Shown piece by piece: positions 7,945-19,647 of a stretch of DNA of 64,000 nt (its first letter is position 1; the number at the start of each line of letters is the position of its first letter). The stretch is from Candidatus Mycolicibacterium alkanivorans. GTDB taxonomy: Bacteria > Actinomycetota > Actinomycetes > Mycobacteriales > Mycobacteriaceae. The notes beneath the pieces are model-generated. The model made no database searches and was not told the DNA's origin. It worked only from the letters and a program-made list of their open reading frames with translations. Location: contig NZ_JAIVFL010000001.1 of NCBI RefSeq assembly GCF_022760805.1, positions 1,860,001 to 1,924,000 of the forward strand, in the 5' to 3' direction. A program made the translations under genes and the position numbers.

Positions 7945-10900
7945 CTACGCGAACCGCAGCGTCGTCCCCGGGGTGAGGGTCTGCACGTTGCCGCGGCATT
8001 CGATCTCGATGGCGGGTTGGTCGGCGGGGTCGACACTGACCTCGGCGCTGCGGCCGCGGATCGTCAGGTGCAGCCGATAGCCCCGGTAGTAGATCGGCAT
8101 CCGCAGGGCGCCGAGGCTTTCCGGCCACATCGGGTTCAGGATCAGCCGGTCGGCTCGGGTCTCCAGGCCGGTGAAGCAGCGCTGGAGCAGGTCGATGCTG
8201 CCGGCCATCGCGGCGATGTGGATGCCCTCGGCGGTGGTGCCGCCCTGGATGTCGGCCACGTCGGACATCAGCACCTGCTGGAAGTACCGCATCGCCCGTT
8301 CACGGTCGCCACGGGCCAGCACCCACGCGTGCACCACTCCGCTCAGCGTCGAGCCGTGTGACGTGCGGTGCAGGTAGTAGTCCACCGTCTTGGGAATCTG
8401 TTCGGGAGTGAACCGGTAGCCCATCCGGGCGAACAGTTCGCGCAACTCGTCGGAGGACAGCAGGTAGAACAGCATCAGCACATCGGCCTGCTTGGAGGCC
8501 TTGTACCGGTTGACGCTGTCGTTCTCGGCCTCCAGGATCCGGTCGAGGCGCTGGATGTTGCCGTAGCGCCGGCGGTAGCCGTGCCAATCCAGTTCGGCCA
8601 GTTGGTCATAGCCCTGAAACTGGCTGATGACGCCGTCATGGAAGGGCACGTACATTCGGCGGCTGACCTCGTCCCACGTGGCGAGCTCGCGGCCGTGGAT
8701 GCCGAGGGTCTCCATCAGGTCCAGCCGGTCGCGCAACGGCAGCGCGTCGAGCGCATCGAGCGCACGGACGATCACCCACACCGCCATCACGTTGGTGTAG
8801 GCGTTGTTGTCGATGCCGTCGAAGGGCCGGTCGGGGTAGCCGGAGTGGAATTCGTCGGGCCCGATGACACCGCGGATCACGTAGCGGCCCAGCGCTTCGT
8901 CGAACTCGGCGCGGCTGACCCAGAATCGGGCGATCTCGGCCAGCATCTCGGCGCCGTTCTCCACCAGGTATTCCAGGTCGCCGGTGATCTGGTAGTACTG
9001 CCAGACGTTGTAGGCCACCGCGATTCCGATGTGGTGTGCGCGCGCGCTGGCATCCGGATTCCAGTGCCCGGAGTTGGGATTGAGGTGCAGCTTCTGGCTT
9101 TCCTCGCGACCGTCGCTGCCGGACTGCCAGGGGAACATCGCCCCGGCGTAGCCGGCCTCCCGCGCGGCGCGACGGGCCTCGGGCAGGCGCCGGTAGCGGT
9201 ACCGCAGCAGCGAGCGGGTGCTGGCGGGGGAGCGCAGGCTGAGCACCGGGAACACGAACAACTCGTCCCAGAAGATGTGGCCGCGGTAGGCCTCACCGTG
9301 CAGACCGCGGGCGGGCAGTCCGGCATCGAGATCCACGGCGTGGTTGGGCACCGTCTGCAGCAGCTGCAGCAGGTGAAGCCGTACCACGCGCATCGCATCG
9401 GCGTTGTCCTCGAAGGCGATGTCGAACCGCTCCCACAGGTGGGCCCACTCGCGCACGTGCCCGTCGCGCAGGTCGCCGTAGCGGCCGAGTCCGCTGAGCA
9501 GCCGCGCGGCGGCATCGCCTGGCTCGGAGATGGCATCGTCACGGCCGGTGAAGATGGCGACCATCTTCTCCACCGTCACCGAATCTCCGGGTGTCAGCGA
9601 GACGACGTAATCGTGACCGGTTCGGCGCACTTCGTCGACGAACCGCGCCTCGGCCTCCAGCGGCGCGTCACCGCGCCACAGCGTGGTGCGCGCGGCGACA
9701 GCGATCGGGATGCGGGACTGCACGGTCTCGCAGACCAGCAACGCCGAGTTCGGGGACAGCTCCCGCGTCGTCGTGGCGACCAGGTGGTCACTGGACAGGG
9801 CGTGGTAGCGCTCGACACCGGAGTTGCGGACGTCGCCGTCGATGACGGACAGGAATTCGATTGTGCCCGACCAGTCTTCGGCCCAGATGGTGGTCTCCAG
9901 CGCGCAGGCGTGCGGAAGGTGCATCGCGGCGATCCGGCGCTGCATGACCTTGCAGGTTCGCCCTGCGGGGTCACGGAAGCGGAACTCGCGGGTCAGTTCG
10001 GCCTGCCGCAGGTCCAAGCTCTGGCGGTAGGACAGCACCTTGGCCGAATCGATGTCGAACCACTCGCCGCCGTCGATACGGAACTTCAGCGACAGCCAGT
10101 TCGGCAGGTTCACCAGGCTCTCGTTGTCGATGCGGACACCGGCCACCTCGTCGTAGAGGCGGTCGTACAGGCCCGCGGCATACGTGCCGGGGTAGTGATA
10201 CGGGCCGGCGTCGGCCTCCGGGGCGCACCCCCGGGTGGCGCGGCAACCGTTGCCGACCGTGCACAGCGCCTCGCGCAGTCGTTCCTGTCCGGGAATGTAG
10301 CCGCCGAACGTGAAAGACCAAGGGCTGGAGAGGATTTGGCGATCAACATCGCACTGCTCCACAAGCCGCTCGACGAAGTCGCGGACGTGCTCGGGGCTGT
10401 CGAGGATGTAGCGTGCCGCGGTGCGCCGATCGCCGTCCTCGCTGTGGCGCACCACGATACCGATGCCGTCGTGCAACACCGAGTCGAACGCGTCCTCGTC
10501 GGTGAGGTCGTCGCCCAGATAGATCGCCAGCAGCGGCTCCTGACCGGTCACCTGGTCGACGATCCAGTCCAGCGTCTTGCCCTTGTCCCAGTCCAGATTC
10601 GGCCGCAGTTCGACGACCTTGCGGCCCGAGGTCACCTTCAGCCCGTGCTTGGCGCCGGCGCGGTGGACGGCGGCGGTGACCGGAGCGTCGGCACCCGGCC
10701 CGGCGTTGCGGTAGTGCACCGCGACGGCGAACCGCTTGTGTTCCACCGCGACTCCGGGAATGTCGGCGAGTTCGGCGTTCAACTCCTCTGCGGCCTGCGC
10801 CAGTACCGGCACCGCGGCCGCGGCGACCTCGTTCTCGCGGTGGGTGCCGTCGGGGCCGACCATCTCGAACCCGTGGCTGCCGGCGTACCACAGGCCCGGA

Positions 10901-11955
10901 ATCGCGATGCGATCGCGGACGTCGGCGAGATCGCGACCGGAGAGCACCCCGACGGGGTAGAGCGCGGCCAGCGCCCGCAGTGCCTTGTCGGCACCGGGCA
11001 CCAGGGTGGCGGCGGCGGGATCGTCGACGATCTCGGACAGCGTGCCGTCGAAATCGAAGAACAGGGCAGGGCGGCGGGCGGAGACCACACCGGCGATCTG
11101 GCCGAAGGACAGCAGCGCGTCGGGCAGCGCCGACATCTGGCGGTCGATGGCGCGCACGGTGATGTCGGCGAGTTCGCCGATCACCGCGTCGGCGCCACAA
11201 CGCAGCAGGTCCTCATCGCTCTGCCCGGTGCGGTCCACCCCGATGACGAGCCCGAATCCGCCGGCGCGCCCGGCCGCCACGCCCGCCTCGGCGTCCTCCA
11301 CGATCACGCAGCGGCCGGGCCGCGCGCCCAGCCGGCGGGCGGTTTCCAGCAGCACCGCAGGGTCAGGCTTTCCGGGCAGGCCGAGCTCGTCGGCGGTCAC
11401 ACCGTCGACGCGGACCGCGAAGAGCCCGTCGATTCCCGCGGACTCGAGCACCGTCTTGCAGTTGCGGCTGGCCGAGTACACCGCCGTGCCGACGCCGAGT
11501 GCGTTGAGCCGGCGCACCAGCGCCACGGTGGACTCGAAGATGGGAACACCCTGTGCGAGCTTCGCCAGAAACAGCCGCTGCTTGCGGTTTCCCAGCCCGC
11601 AGACGGTGTCCTGCGCCTCGTCGGTCGGTGTGCCCCACGGCAGCGAAATGCCCCGAGATGCCAGAAAGTCCCGCACTCCGTCGTAGCGCGGTTTACCGTC
11701 GATGAAATGCCGATAGTCGGCGGGGGTGAAGGCATCGTGATTTTCGGCAGCCGAGGGGGCGCGCCGCCCCAGGAACTCGTCGAACATCTGCGCCCAGGCC
11801 GCCTGGTGCAGCGATGCGGTGTCGGTGATCACGCCGTCGAGGTCGAACAGGACGGCGTCGTGGAAGCGCGGATCGATCGTCACGGGCAAGCCGATGTCCG
11901 GGCCGTCGCGGTCGACGACGCCGCTGCGAACGCCGAACGAACCTTTGGTGGCCAT
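7945..11955 (-). CDS. otsB1: OtsB1-type fusion: HAD hydrolase + trehalose-6-phosphate phosphatase + GH65 domain
   Basis: A 1336-residue three-part protein matching Rv2006 (OtsB1) in order and length. Residues 30-270 are a beta-phosphoglucomutase-like HAD domain (FDLDGVITDT at 37-46, GKPDPA near 205). Residues about 295-530 are a trehalose-phosphatase domain (FFDFDGTLSEI at 299, LGDDLTDEDAF). Residues about 545 to the end are a glycoside hydrolase 65 domain (kojibiose/maltose/trehalose phosphorylase type), with the catalytic-acid segment IGPDEFHSGYPD and a KQADVLMLFY motif. Together they could convert trehalose-6-phosphate to trehalose, phosphorolyse a disaccharide, and isomerise the resulting beta-glucose-1-phosphate. 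That pathway reading is inference, since the phosphatase activity of Rv2006 has been doubted. The start ATG 11955 faces a USP gene across a promoter holding two DosR-like boxes. Confidence 0.9.
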   Translation of the reverse strand: MATKGSFGVRSGVVDRDGPDIGLPVTIDPRFHDAVLFDLDGVITDTASLHQAAWAQMFDEFLGRRAPSAAENHDAFTPADYRHFIDGKPRYDGVRDFLASRGISLPWGTPTDEAQDTVCGLGNRKQRLFLAKLAQGVPIFESTVALVRRLNALGVGTAVYSASRNCKTVLESAGIDGLFAVRVDGVTADELGLPGKPDPAVLLETARRLGARPGRCVIVEDAEAGVAAGRAGGFGLVIGVDRTGQSDEDLLRCGADAVIGELADITVRAIDRQMSALPDALLSFGQIAGVVSARRPALFFDFDGTLSEIVDDPAAATLVPGADKALRALAALYPVGVLSGRDLADVRDRIAIPGLWYAGSHGFEMVGPDGTHRENEVAAAAVPVLAQAAEELNAELADIPGVAVEHKRFAVAVHYRNAGPGADAPVTAAVHRAGAKHGLKVTSGRKVVELRPNLDWDKGKTLDWIVDQVTGQEPLLAIYLGDDLTDEDAFDSVLHDGIGIVVRHSEDGDRRTAARYILDSPEHVRDFVERLVEQCDVDRQILSSPWSFTFGGYIPGQERLREALCTVGNGCRATRGCAPEADAGPYHYPGTYAAGLYDRLYDEVAGVRIDNESLVNLPNWLSLKFRIDGGEWFDIDSAKVLSYRQSLDLRQAELTREFRFRDPAGRTCKVMQRRIAAMHLPHACALETTIWAEDWSGTIEFLSVIDGDVRNSGVERYHALSSDHLVATTTRELSPNSALLVCETVQSRIPIAVAARTTLWRGDAPLEAEARFVDEVRRTGHDYVVSLTPGDSVTVEKMVAIFTGRDDAISEPGDAAARLLSGLGRYGDLRDGHVREWAHLWERFDIAFEDNADAMRVVRLHLLQLLQTVPNHAVDLDAGLPARGLHGEAYRGHIFWDELFVFPVLSLRSPASTRSLLRYRYRRLPEARRAAREAGYAGAMFPWQSGSDGREESQKLHLNPNSGHWNPDASARAHHIGIAVAYNVWQYYQITGDLEYLVENGAEMLAEIARFWVSRAEFDEALGRYVIRGVIGPDEFHSGYPDRPFDGIDNNAYTNVMAVWVIVRALDALDALPLRDRLDLMETLGIHGRELATWDEVSRRMYVPFHDGVISQFQGYDQLAELDWHGYRRRYGNIQRLDRILEAENDSVNRYKASKQADVLMLFYLLSSDELRELFARMGYRFTPEQIPKTVDYYLHRTSHGSTLSGVVHAWVLARGDRERAMRYFQQVLMSDVADIQGGTTAEGIHIAAMAGSIDLLQRCFTGLETRADRLILNPMWPESLGALRMPIYYRGYRLHLTIRGRSAEVSVDPADQPAIEIECRGNVQTLTPGTTLRFA

Positions 11956-11989
11956 GGCACGACCCTGCCATACCCGATCGGGTGCGATC

Positions 11990-12027
11990 AGGGCCTTGTG
12001 GCCATGGGGTAGGGGACCAAGGCCTCA
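11990..12027. promoter_or_regulatory. Two DosR-like boxes in the divergent otsB1/USP promoter
   Basis: AGGGCCTTGTGGCCAT (11990-12005) and GGGGACCAAGGCCTCA (12012-12027) resemble the GGGACC-N-GGCCC form of the DosR palindrome, as seen before USP genes of M. tuberculosis. They lie 35-72 bp upstream of the otsB1 start and 97-134 bp upstream of the USP start, so one site could serve each direction. Confidence 0.55.
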
Positions 12028-12123
12028 TGATCAAACGGACCGGCAGACCTAGCGTCGTAGCTGGCGAACTCTGACCGACAATATGTGGCATGCAGGCGCG
12101 AAACGCACGAGAAGGAGAATGAA

Positions 12124-13014
12124 ATGTCAACTCCCGCAACTCATCGCGGAATCCTCGTCGCCGTGGACGGATCCCCGGAGTCCAAGGTCGCCGTCGACTG
12201 GGCCGCGCGCGACGCCGCACTGCGCAATGCGCCGCTGAAGCTGGTGCACATCCTCAACCCACCGGTCGTGATGGCCTTCCCCGAGGTACCCATGCCGCCG
12301 GGGTATCTGCAGTGGCAGGAAGAGGCGGGTCAGAAGATCCTCGACGCTGGGCGTGAGACGGTCGCCGAGGCCACCAAGGATCACCCGGTCGAGGTGACCA
12401 GTGAGATGGTCACCGGCCCTACGGTGCCCACGTTGGTCGAGATGACCAAGGAGGTGCAGCTGGTGGTGGTCGGCTGCCGCGGGCGCGGTGCCCTGGCGCG
12501 TACTCTGCTCGGCTCGGTGAGCACCGGCCTGGCGCATCATGCGCACTGTCCGGTGGCGATCATCCACGACGAGGACCCACTGATGGCGCACCCGTCGAAA
12601 GCGCCCGTGGTCGTGGGCATCGACGGTTCGCCCGCCTCGGAGCTGGCCACGTCGATTGCGTTCGAGGAGGCCAGTTTTCGCGGTATCGACGTGGTTGCCG
12701 TGCACGCCTGGAACGACACCGGGGTGTTCGAGTTCCCCGGCGTGGACTGGTCGACGATGCAGGCCCTCGGCGAGGAGACCCTCAGCGAGCGGCTGGCTGG
12801 CTGGAGCGAACGCTATCCGGATGTGCCGGTGCACAAGGTGGTCGTCGCCGACCGCCCCTCGCGGCAGATCATCGAGCAGTCCAAGTCCGCACAGCTGGTG
12901 GTCGTCGGGAGCCACGGCCGTGGTGGATTCGCGGGGATGCTGCTCGGCTCGGTCAGCACCGCGGTGATCTACGGCGTGCGGGTGCCCGTCATCGTGGCCC
13001 GCACCCCCTCGTAG
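12124..13014 (+). CDS. Tandem-domain universal stress protein (Rv2005c/Rv2623 type)
   Basis: This 296-residue cytoplasmic protein has two UspA domains. Each has the ATP-binding pattern: the first begins ILVAVDGSPESKVAVDWAA and ends with GCRGRGALARTLLGSVS, and the second begins VVVGIDGSPASELA and ends with GSHGRGGFAGMLLGSVS. The G-x2-G-x9-G-S loops mark these as ATP-binding USPs, a class that in M. tuberculosis (Rv2623) slows growth. The start at ATG 12124 has AAGGAG seven bases upstream. It is divergent from otsB1 and shares its DosR-type promoter. Its stop lies only 4 bp from that of dosS, which is convergent. Confidence 0.9.
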   Translation: MSTPATHRGILVAVDGSPESKVAVDWAARDAALRNAPLKLVHILNPPVVMAFPEVPMPPGYLQWQEEAGQKILDAGRETVAEATKDHPVEVTSEMVTGPTVPTLVEMTKEVQLVVVGCRGRGALARTLLGSVSTGLAHHAHCPVAIIHDEDPLMAHPSKAPVVVGIDGSPASELATSIAFEEASFRGIDVVAVHAWNDTGVFEFPGVDWSTMQALGEETLSERLAGWSERYPDVPVHKVVVADRPSRQIIEQSKSAQLVVVGSHGRGGFAGMLLGSVSTAVIYGVRVPVIVARTPS

Positions 13015-13018
13015 GGGT

Positions 13019-14776
<1,758 letters not shown>

Positions 14777-15424
14777 TCACTCTTCGGGGTGATGGCTTTG
14801 ACCGAGCTTGGATACGAACACCGCGGCCTGGGTGCGCCGCTCCATGCCGAGCTTCGCCAACAGCCGGGACACGTAGTTCTTGACAGTTTTCTCCGCAAGG
14901 AACATCCGGGCCGCGATCTGCTTGTTGGTCAGGCCCTCGCCCAGCAGGCCGAGCAGCACCCGTTCCTGTTCGGTCAGCCCCGACAGCGGGTCGGAGCGCT
15001 CGGCCGCGCCGCGCAGCTTGGCCATCAGCGCCGCCGCGGCGCGGTTGTCCAGCAGGGAACGGCCCGCGCCGACGTCCTTGATGGCCCTGGCCAGTTCCAT
15101 GCCCTTGATGTCCTTGACGACGTATCCGCTGGCACCGGCCAGGATCGCGTCCAGCATCGCCTCGTCGGAGGTGAACGACGTCAGCATCAGGCAGCGCAGG
15201 TCGGGCATCTTCGACAGCAGGTCGCGGCACAACTCGATACCGTTGCCGTCGGGAAGCCGCACGTCGAGAACGGCGACGTCGGGCTGCAACGCCGGTATCT
15301 GGGCCAGCGCCTGCGCCACCGATCCCGCCTCACCGATGACATCGAGTTCGGGGTCGGCGGACAGCAGATCGATCAGTCCACGACGGACGACTTCGTGGTC
15401 GTCGACGAGAAAGACCGTGACCAT
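14777..15424 (-). CDS. dosR: Dormancy response regulator DosR (DevR)
   Basis: A 215-residue NarL-type regulator almost identical in motif order to M. tuberculosis DosR. The receiver domain starts [15 protein letters not shown] and has Asp54 (VLDVRLPDG) as the phosphorylation site, plus the switch Thr/Ser at [11 protein letters not shown] and the lysine in YVVKDIKG. The C-terminal LuxR helix-turn-helix has [20 protein letters not shown] and the recognition helix [19 protein letters not shown] 15424 is chosen because the family starts [11 protein letters not shown] and GGAAGG precedes it; a longer reading upstream is non-coding. It activates hypoxia genes by binding the palindromes noted elsewhere in this window. 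It is part of the USP-dosR-dosS operon. Confidence 0.97.
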   Translation of the reverse strand: MVTVFLVDDHEVVRRGLIDLLSADPELDVIGEAGSVAQALAQIPALQPDVAVLDVRLPDGNGIELCRDLLSKMPDLRCLMLTSFTSDEAMLDAILAGASGYVVKDIKGMELARAIKDVGAGRSLLDNRAAAALMAKLRGAAERSDPLSGLTEQERVLLGLLGEGLTNKQIAARMFLAEKTVKNYVSRLLAKLGMERRTQAAVFVSKLGQSHHPEE

Positions 15425-15509
15425 TGGCGTGCCTTCCGGGTCGGCAACAGGCTGCGGCAAGTATTCCGCACCCACTCTGGCAACGATATCCGCAGTTAGG
15501 TCGGGATCG

Positions 15510-16376
15510 TCACAACAGCCGTTGCCGGTCGGCAACCAGGACCGAGCAATCGGTGTTGTGTAGGGCCGCCGATCCGGTCGGGCCCAGCAGTTCCTCCACG
15601 CTGTCGGCGTTGCGGGCACCCACCACGACGAGCTGGATGGAGTCGCCGTGCTTGGCCAGATAGTTCAGTACACTGCCGTGGATGGCGACCGGACGGACGT
15701 CGAGGTCGGGGTAGCGGTGCTTCCAACGGGAGATCCGCCGGTCGAGCTGGGCGCGCACCATGCGGTTGCCGTCGGCCACCGCATGGGTGTCGTGGACGTC
15801 GGTGTAGCGCGACTGCCAGGAGCCCAGTACCCGCAGCGGGGCGCCGCGCAGCCGGGCCTCCTCCACGCCGCACTGCAGCACAGCCGCGCTGTCGGGTGAC
15901 TCGTCGAGCTCGACGACGATCCAGCCCGGCTCCGCGGCGGTGCGGTCGGACCCGCGAACGATCGCCACCGGGCAGTGTGCGGAACTGACCAGCGAGATCG
16001 CGGTCGAACCCATGCGGTTGTGGTCGAAATGCTTGAGCCCTACCGCGCCGACGCAGATCATCGCCGCCGAGCGCGACGCCTCGATCAGCGCGGGCGTCGG
16101 CTTGCTGTGGACGATCTCGATCTCGACCTTGACCTGCCGCTCGGTGGCCTCGACGGCGTTGGCCGCATAGCGCACCGCCAGCTCTGCGCTGGCCAGCCGG
16201 CGTTCCTGCTCCTGCGGGTCGGCCGGATCGGACTCGTGCGGCTCGTTCGCGTACATCAGGCGCAACGGGATGTCGCGGCTGAGCGCCTCGTCGATTGCCC
16301 ACACCGCGGCCCGCACGGCACCGCGCGATCCGTCGATGCCGACGACGATCGACGGCGGTGTGAACGATTGAGCCAT
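15510..16376 (-). CDS. Universal stress protein (Rv3134c type) at the head of the dosRS operon
   Basis: A 288-residue protein with two USP domains, from ATG 16376. The first domain begins [19 protein letters not shown] and keeps [21 protein letters not shown] in place of a perfect nucleotide loop. The second is more degenerate ([38 protein letters not shown]). In M. tuberculosis Rv3134c precedes dosR-dosS and carries the operon promoters; the same order and orientation are kept here with an 85-bp gap to dosR. DosR-like sites upstream suggest autoregulation of the whole operon. Confidence 0.93.
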   Translation of the reverse strand: MAQSFTPPSIVVGIDGSRGAVRAAVWAIDEALSRDIPLRLMYANEPHESDPADPQEQERRLASAELAVRYAANAVEATERQVKVEIEIVHSKPTPALIEASRSAAMICVGAVGLKHFDHNRMGSTAISLVSSAHCPVAIVRGSDRTAAEPGWIVVELDESPDSAAVLQCGVEEARLRGAPLRVLGSWQSRYTDVHDTHAVADGNRMVRAQLDRRISRWKHRYPDLDVRPVAIHGSVLNYLAKHGDSIQLVVVGARNADSVEELLGPTGSAALHNTDCSVLVADRQRLL

Positions 16377-16445
16377 GGTGTTCGGACTTTCCCCAGGGGT
16401 GGCACTCCTATTGTGCCGACGCTAGCGGTGGCGCGTGGCCACTCT

Positions 16446-16464
16446 CAGGGCACAAAGTCCTCGA
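16446..16464. promoter_or_regulatory. DosR-box-like site upstream of the USP-dosR-dosS operon
   Basis: Read on the minus strand the site contains GAGGACTTTGTGCCC, about 70-88 bp before ATG 16376. A second half-site, GGACTTTCCCC, lies closer at 16386-16396. The pair would allow DosR to activate its own operon, as in M. tuberculosis. Confidence 0.5.
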
Positions 16465-16495
16465 TTGAGCTCCGAACGTAATCCGAGCCGGGGGG

Positions 16496-17473
16496 TCAGC
16501 CGGCCACCAGGTCGATGTCGACCGGTTGTCCGGCCCGCTCGAAGAGCCGTTCGGTGTCGTCTCGGGTGCACGGCGCCGTGCCTGGAGTCAGCAGCTTGGC
16601 CGCGCCCGCGGCGCTGCCCAGCCGGACGGCCTTGGCCAGCGGCCAGCCGCGAGTCAGGCCGACGACGATGCCGGCCATCATGGCATCGCCGGCGCCCACT
16701 CCGCTGCCGGCCGGCACCGGGATCGCCGGGAAGCGGTGCGCGCTGTCCGGCGTGACCAGCAAGGCACCCTGAGCGCCCAGGGAGACCACGATGTAGCGCG
16801 CGCAACCTCGCCCGATCAACTCACGAGCCGCGGCGATCTGCTCGGACTCGGTCACCAGGTCGCGGCCGACGCACTCCCGCAGTTCCCGCACGCTGGGCTT
16901 GAGCAGGAAAACCCCGGAATTCACCCGCTTGAGGCCGCCACCGGAGGTGTCCAGGAAGAACAGGGCGCCGATCTCCTCGCACACATTGGCGACCTGCTGG
17001 TAGAAGTCGGGCGGAACCCCGGGTGGAAGGCTGCCGCTGGCCACCACGATGGCCGCCGACGCCGCCGCGCGGCGCAGCTGCAGCAGGCATTCGGTCTGTT
17101 CGGCCAGCGTGAGTTCCGGGCCCGGCAGCACGAACCGGAACTGGCGCTCTGTGCTGCGTTCGTTGACGGTGAGGCTTTCCCGAGTTGCTCCGCCGATGTG
17201 GATCGGATGCACCGATACTCCCTCGGCGGTGAGCAGCCGGGTGATCATGTCGCCTGCCGAACCGCCGGCCGGATAGATCGCCGTTGCCGACGCGCCGAGC
17301 ACGTCGGCGATGTGCGCGACATTGACGCCGCCGCCGCCGGGGTCGTATCGAGGTGGCGAGCAGCGCAGCTTGTCGGTGTGGTGAACCACGTCGGTGCTGG
17401 TGGTGATGTCCAGCGCCGGGTTCATCGTCAACGTGACGATGCGACGCCCGGTAACAGCGTGGAGCTCGTTCAT
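16496..17473 (-). CDS. pfkB: PfkB-family phosphofructokinase (Rv2029c type)
   Basis: A 325-residue ribokinase-fold sugar kinase that should phosphorylate fructose-6-phosphate. Signature 1 is seen as YDPGGGGVNVAHIADVLG (about residues 43-60). Signature 2 with the catalytic Asp is GSGVGAGDAMMAGIVVGLTRG, and LDTSGGGLK and VSLGAQGALL lie between. In M. tuberculosis this is the DosR-induced minor phosphofructokinase. ATG 17473 has AAGGGA eight bases upstream. It follows the Rv2030c-type gene by 13 bp on the same strand, so the two form an operon driven from the promoter near 19530-19640. Confidence 0.93.
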   Translation of the reverse strand: MNELHAVTGRRIVTLTMNPALDITTSTDVVHHTDKLRCSPPRYDPGGGGVNVAHIADVLGASATAIYPAGGSAGDMITRLLTAEGVSVHPIHIGGATRESLTVNERSTERQFRFVLPGPELTLAEQTECLLQLRRAAASAAIVVASGSLPPGVPPDFYQQVANVCEEIGALFFLDTSGGGLKRVNSGVFLLKPSVRELRECVGRDLVTESEQIAAARELIGRGCARYIVVSLGAQGALLVTPDSAHRFPAIPVPAGSGVGAGDAMMAGIVVGLTRGWPLAKAVRLGSAAGAAKLLTPGTAPCTRDDTERLFERAGQPVDIDLVAG

Positions 17474-17486
17474 CGATTCCCTTCGC

Positions 17487-19526
17487 CTACAGGCCGCTCG
17501 GATAGGTTTCCGGGGTTTCCCCGGCGATCCACACGCTGGTCGGTTCGAGCGGTTCCAGCGCGCGGGTCTGGTCGATGTGGATCATCGCGTCGAATTGGTC
17601 GGCCGGGCGGACATGGAAGTAGTGGCTCTGGCGTTCGGTCTGCGGTAGGTAAATCACCCCGATGGCGCGGGAGAGCCGCACCGCCTCCAGCGCCGCGGCG
17701 GCCGGCGAGCCGTCGTGCATGGCCACGACGAACGACGTCTTGCCGGTCTCGTGCAGCAGCTCCTCGATGCTGCCCGCCAGCGCCGGGCGCACCACCTTGC
17801 GTTCGGCGATGCCGCCCCAGTCGCTGGCGGCGGTGACCGTTCCGCCGTAGGTGGAGAACCCGATCAACCGGCAGTCCGCGCCGTAGTGCTCGCGCGCCAG
17901 CTGTCCGATGGTCAGCTGGCCGTCCGCCGACACCTCGGTGGCGCGTGCGTCTCCGACGTGAGAGTTGTGCGCCCACACCACGATTCGCGTCGGTTCAGCA
18001 GAGGTCTGTGAATCCAGATGGGCGAGCAGCGCGTTGAGGGTCTGCGCCATGTGCTTGTCGCGCATGTTCCACGAGGTGACCCGGCCGCGGAACATGCCGC
18101 GGTAGTAGGCCTCGGCGTTGCGCACGGTCGTCGCGTTCTGCTGTGCGTAGAACAGTTCGTCCTCGGCGAGCCGGCCGTCGGGACCCAGGTAGTGCAGGGC
18201 ATTGCGCTGCAGGTCCACCAGTTGCTCGACGGCCTGACGTTCGCAGACCGGGCCGGCGCCGAACGCGGCGGCGTATCCGTAGGCCTGCCCGTCGTTGCCC
18301 GAGGAGTGGTCGAAGCACGCGTAGCGGGCCCTGGCCCGCTCGGCCGCCCGGGGATCGACGGTGTCGAGGTAGGCGATGACCTCTTGCATCGAGCGGTGCA
18401 GGCTGTAGAGGTCAAGCCCGTAGAAGCCGGTCTGCCTGCGGTCGTCGGCCGCGCAGCGACCGTTGTGCCAGCGCAGCCATCCGACGAAGTCGCGCACCAC
18501 CGAGTTGCGCCACATCCACGCCGGGAACCGCTCGAACCCGCGTAGCGCCTCCTCTGGTGTGTTGTCGTCCCCGAGTCCCCGCGCGTAGCGGTTCACCCGG
18601 TAGGCGTCGGGCCAATCTGCCTCGGCGGCGACGGCATTGAAGCCCTTGTGTTCGATGAGCCACTTGGTGATCTCGGCGCGGGCCTCGTAGAACTCGTGGG
18701 TGCCGTGTGAACTCTCGCCGATCAGCACGATGCGGGCATCGCCGATCAGGTCGTCGAGCAGCTCGGCGGGTGGCACGCCACCTGGGGCGTCGACCGCGGC
18801 GCGCGCGACAAGGTCCGCCGCCCGCTGCCCGGCGGCCGGCGCCGGTTTCCCCACCGTCGGCCGCGACAACAGGTCGCGCACCTCGTCGTCGCCGACCTGG
18901 CTGAAGTCCCAGAACGACTCTCCGACAGCCAGAAATGGTGTCGGCATCGACGCGCACACCACGTCGTCGACGATTCCGGCGAACTCACGGCAGGTCGACT
19001 CCGGCGCCGCAGGCACCGCGATGACGATCTCGGCCGGCTCGGACTCGCGCAGCGCCTGCACCGCGGCCAGCATGCTGGACCCGGTGGCCAGTCCGTCGTC
19101 GACCAGGATCACGGTCTTGCCGGTGACCTCAAGCGGCGGGCGGCCCTCCCGGTAGGCGGCTTCCCGCCGGATCAGTTCCTCGGCCTCGCGCTCGGCGATC
19201 TCGCGCAACTGCTCGGGGGTGATCCGCAGACCGCGCAGCACGTCGTCGTTGACCACCACGCGTCCTCCGCTGGCCAGTGCCCCGACGGCGAACTCCTCGT
19301 GCCCCGGTGCGCCGAGCTTGCGAACGATGAAGGCGTCCAGCGGGACTCCCAGCGAGCTCGCGACCTCATAGGCGACCGGGATGCCGCCGCGGGCGAGGCC
19401 GAGCACCACCACATCGGGTCTGCCGCGATACGACTGCAACAGAGCTGCGAGCACCTGCCCGGCCTCGTGCCGGTCCCTGAACACCCGTCGCGGCTGTTGG
19501 CGGTGGATACCGGTGGATCGTGTCAT
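17487..19526 (-). CDS. Phosphoribosyltransferase / erythromycin-esterase fusion (Rv2030c type)
   Basis: A 679-residue cytoplasmic two-domain protein. Residues about 10-220 form a PRTase fold with the PRPP loop [13 protein letters not shown] (Asp143-Asp144). Residues about 250-670 are an erythromycin-esterase-like domain with [22 protein letters not shown] and [10 protein letters not shown], holding the conserved Glu and His residues of that family. Rv2030c of M. tuberculosis has the same fusion and is strongly DosR-induced; its substrate is unknown. ATG 19526 is preceded by AGGGGG; the reading further upstream crosses the DosR box and is not coding. It heads the operon with pfkB. Confidence 0.92.
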   Translation of the reverse strand: MTRSTGIHRQQPRRVFRDRHEAGQVLAALLQSYRGRPDVVVLGLARGGIPVAYEVASSLGVPLDAFIVRKLGAPGHEEFAVGALASGGRVVVNDDVLRGLRITPEQLREIAEREAEELIRREAAYREGRPPLEVTGKTVILVDDGLATGSSMLAAVQALRESEPAEIVIAVPAAPESTCREFAGIVDDVVCASMPTPFLAVGESFWDFSQVGDDEVRDLLSRPTVGKPAPAAGQRAADLVARAAVDAPGGVPPAELLDDLIGDARIVLIGESSHGTHEFYEARAEITKWLIEHKGFNAVAAEADWPDAYRVNRYARGLGDDNTPEEALRGFERFPAWMWRNSVVRDFVGWLRWHNGRCAADDRRQTGFYGLDLYSLHRSMQEVIAYLDTVDPRAAERARARYACFDHSSGNDGQAYGYAAAFGAGPVCERQAVEQLVDLQRNALHYLGPDGRLAEDELFYAQQNATTVRNAEAYYRGMFRGRVTSWNMRDKHMAQTLNALLAHLDSQTSAEPTRIVVWAHNSHVGDARATEVSADGQLTIGQLAREHYGADCRLIGFSTYGGTVTAASDWGGIAERKVVRPALAGSIEELLHETGKTSFVVAMHDGSPAAAALEAVRLSRAIGVIYLPQTERQSHYFHVRPADQFDAMIHIDQTRALEPLEPTSVWIAGETPETYPSGL

Positions 19527-19575
19527 GATGCCCCCTAGCTTCGTCTCGATCCGACCACTCGGGCAGAGTCCACCG

Positions 19576-19595
19576 GTAGGGACCGAAGTCCTCGG
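19576..19595. promoter_or_regulatory. DosR box between the Rv2030c-type and SRPBCC genes
   Basis: GGGACCGAAGTCCTC matches the DosR palindrome core at about 12 of 14 positions, the best of the window with the one at 29356. It lies 50 bp before the minus-strand start (19526) and 53 bp before the plus-strand start (19648). A weaker GGGCAGAAGACCCT palindrome follows at 19600-19613. Confidence 0.7.
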
Positions 19596-19647
19596 TTGAG
19601 GGCAGAAGACCCTACGGCCGGCCGGGGATCTGCGACAGACTGGCGGC

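Noticed and set aside
8368..12012. A 1214-codon open frame antisense to otsB1
   Set aside because: It mirrors the codon pattern of a GC-rich true gene, has Val/Gly/Gln-rich composition with no domain, and otsB1 is unambiguous.
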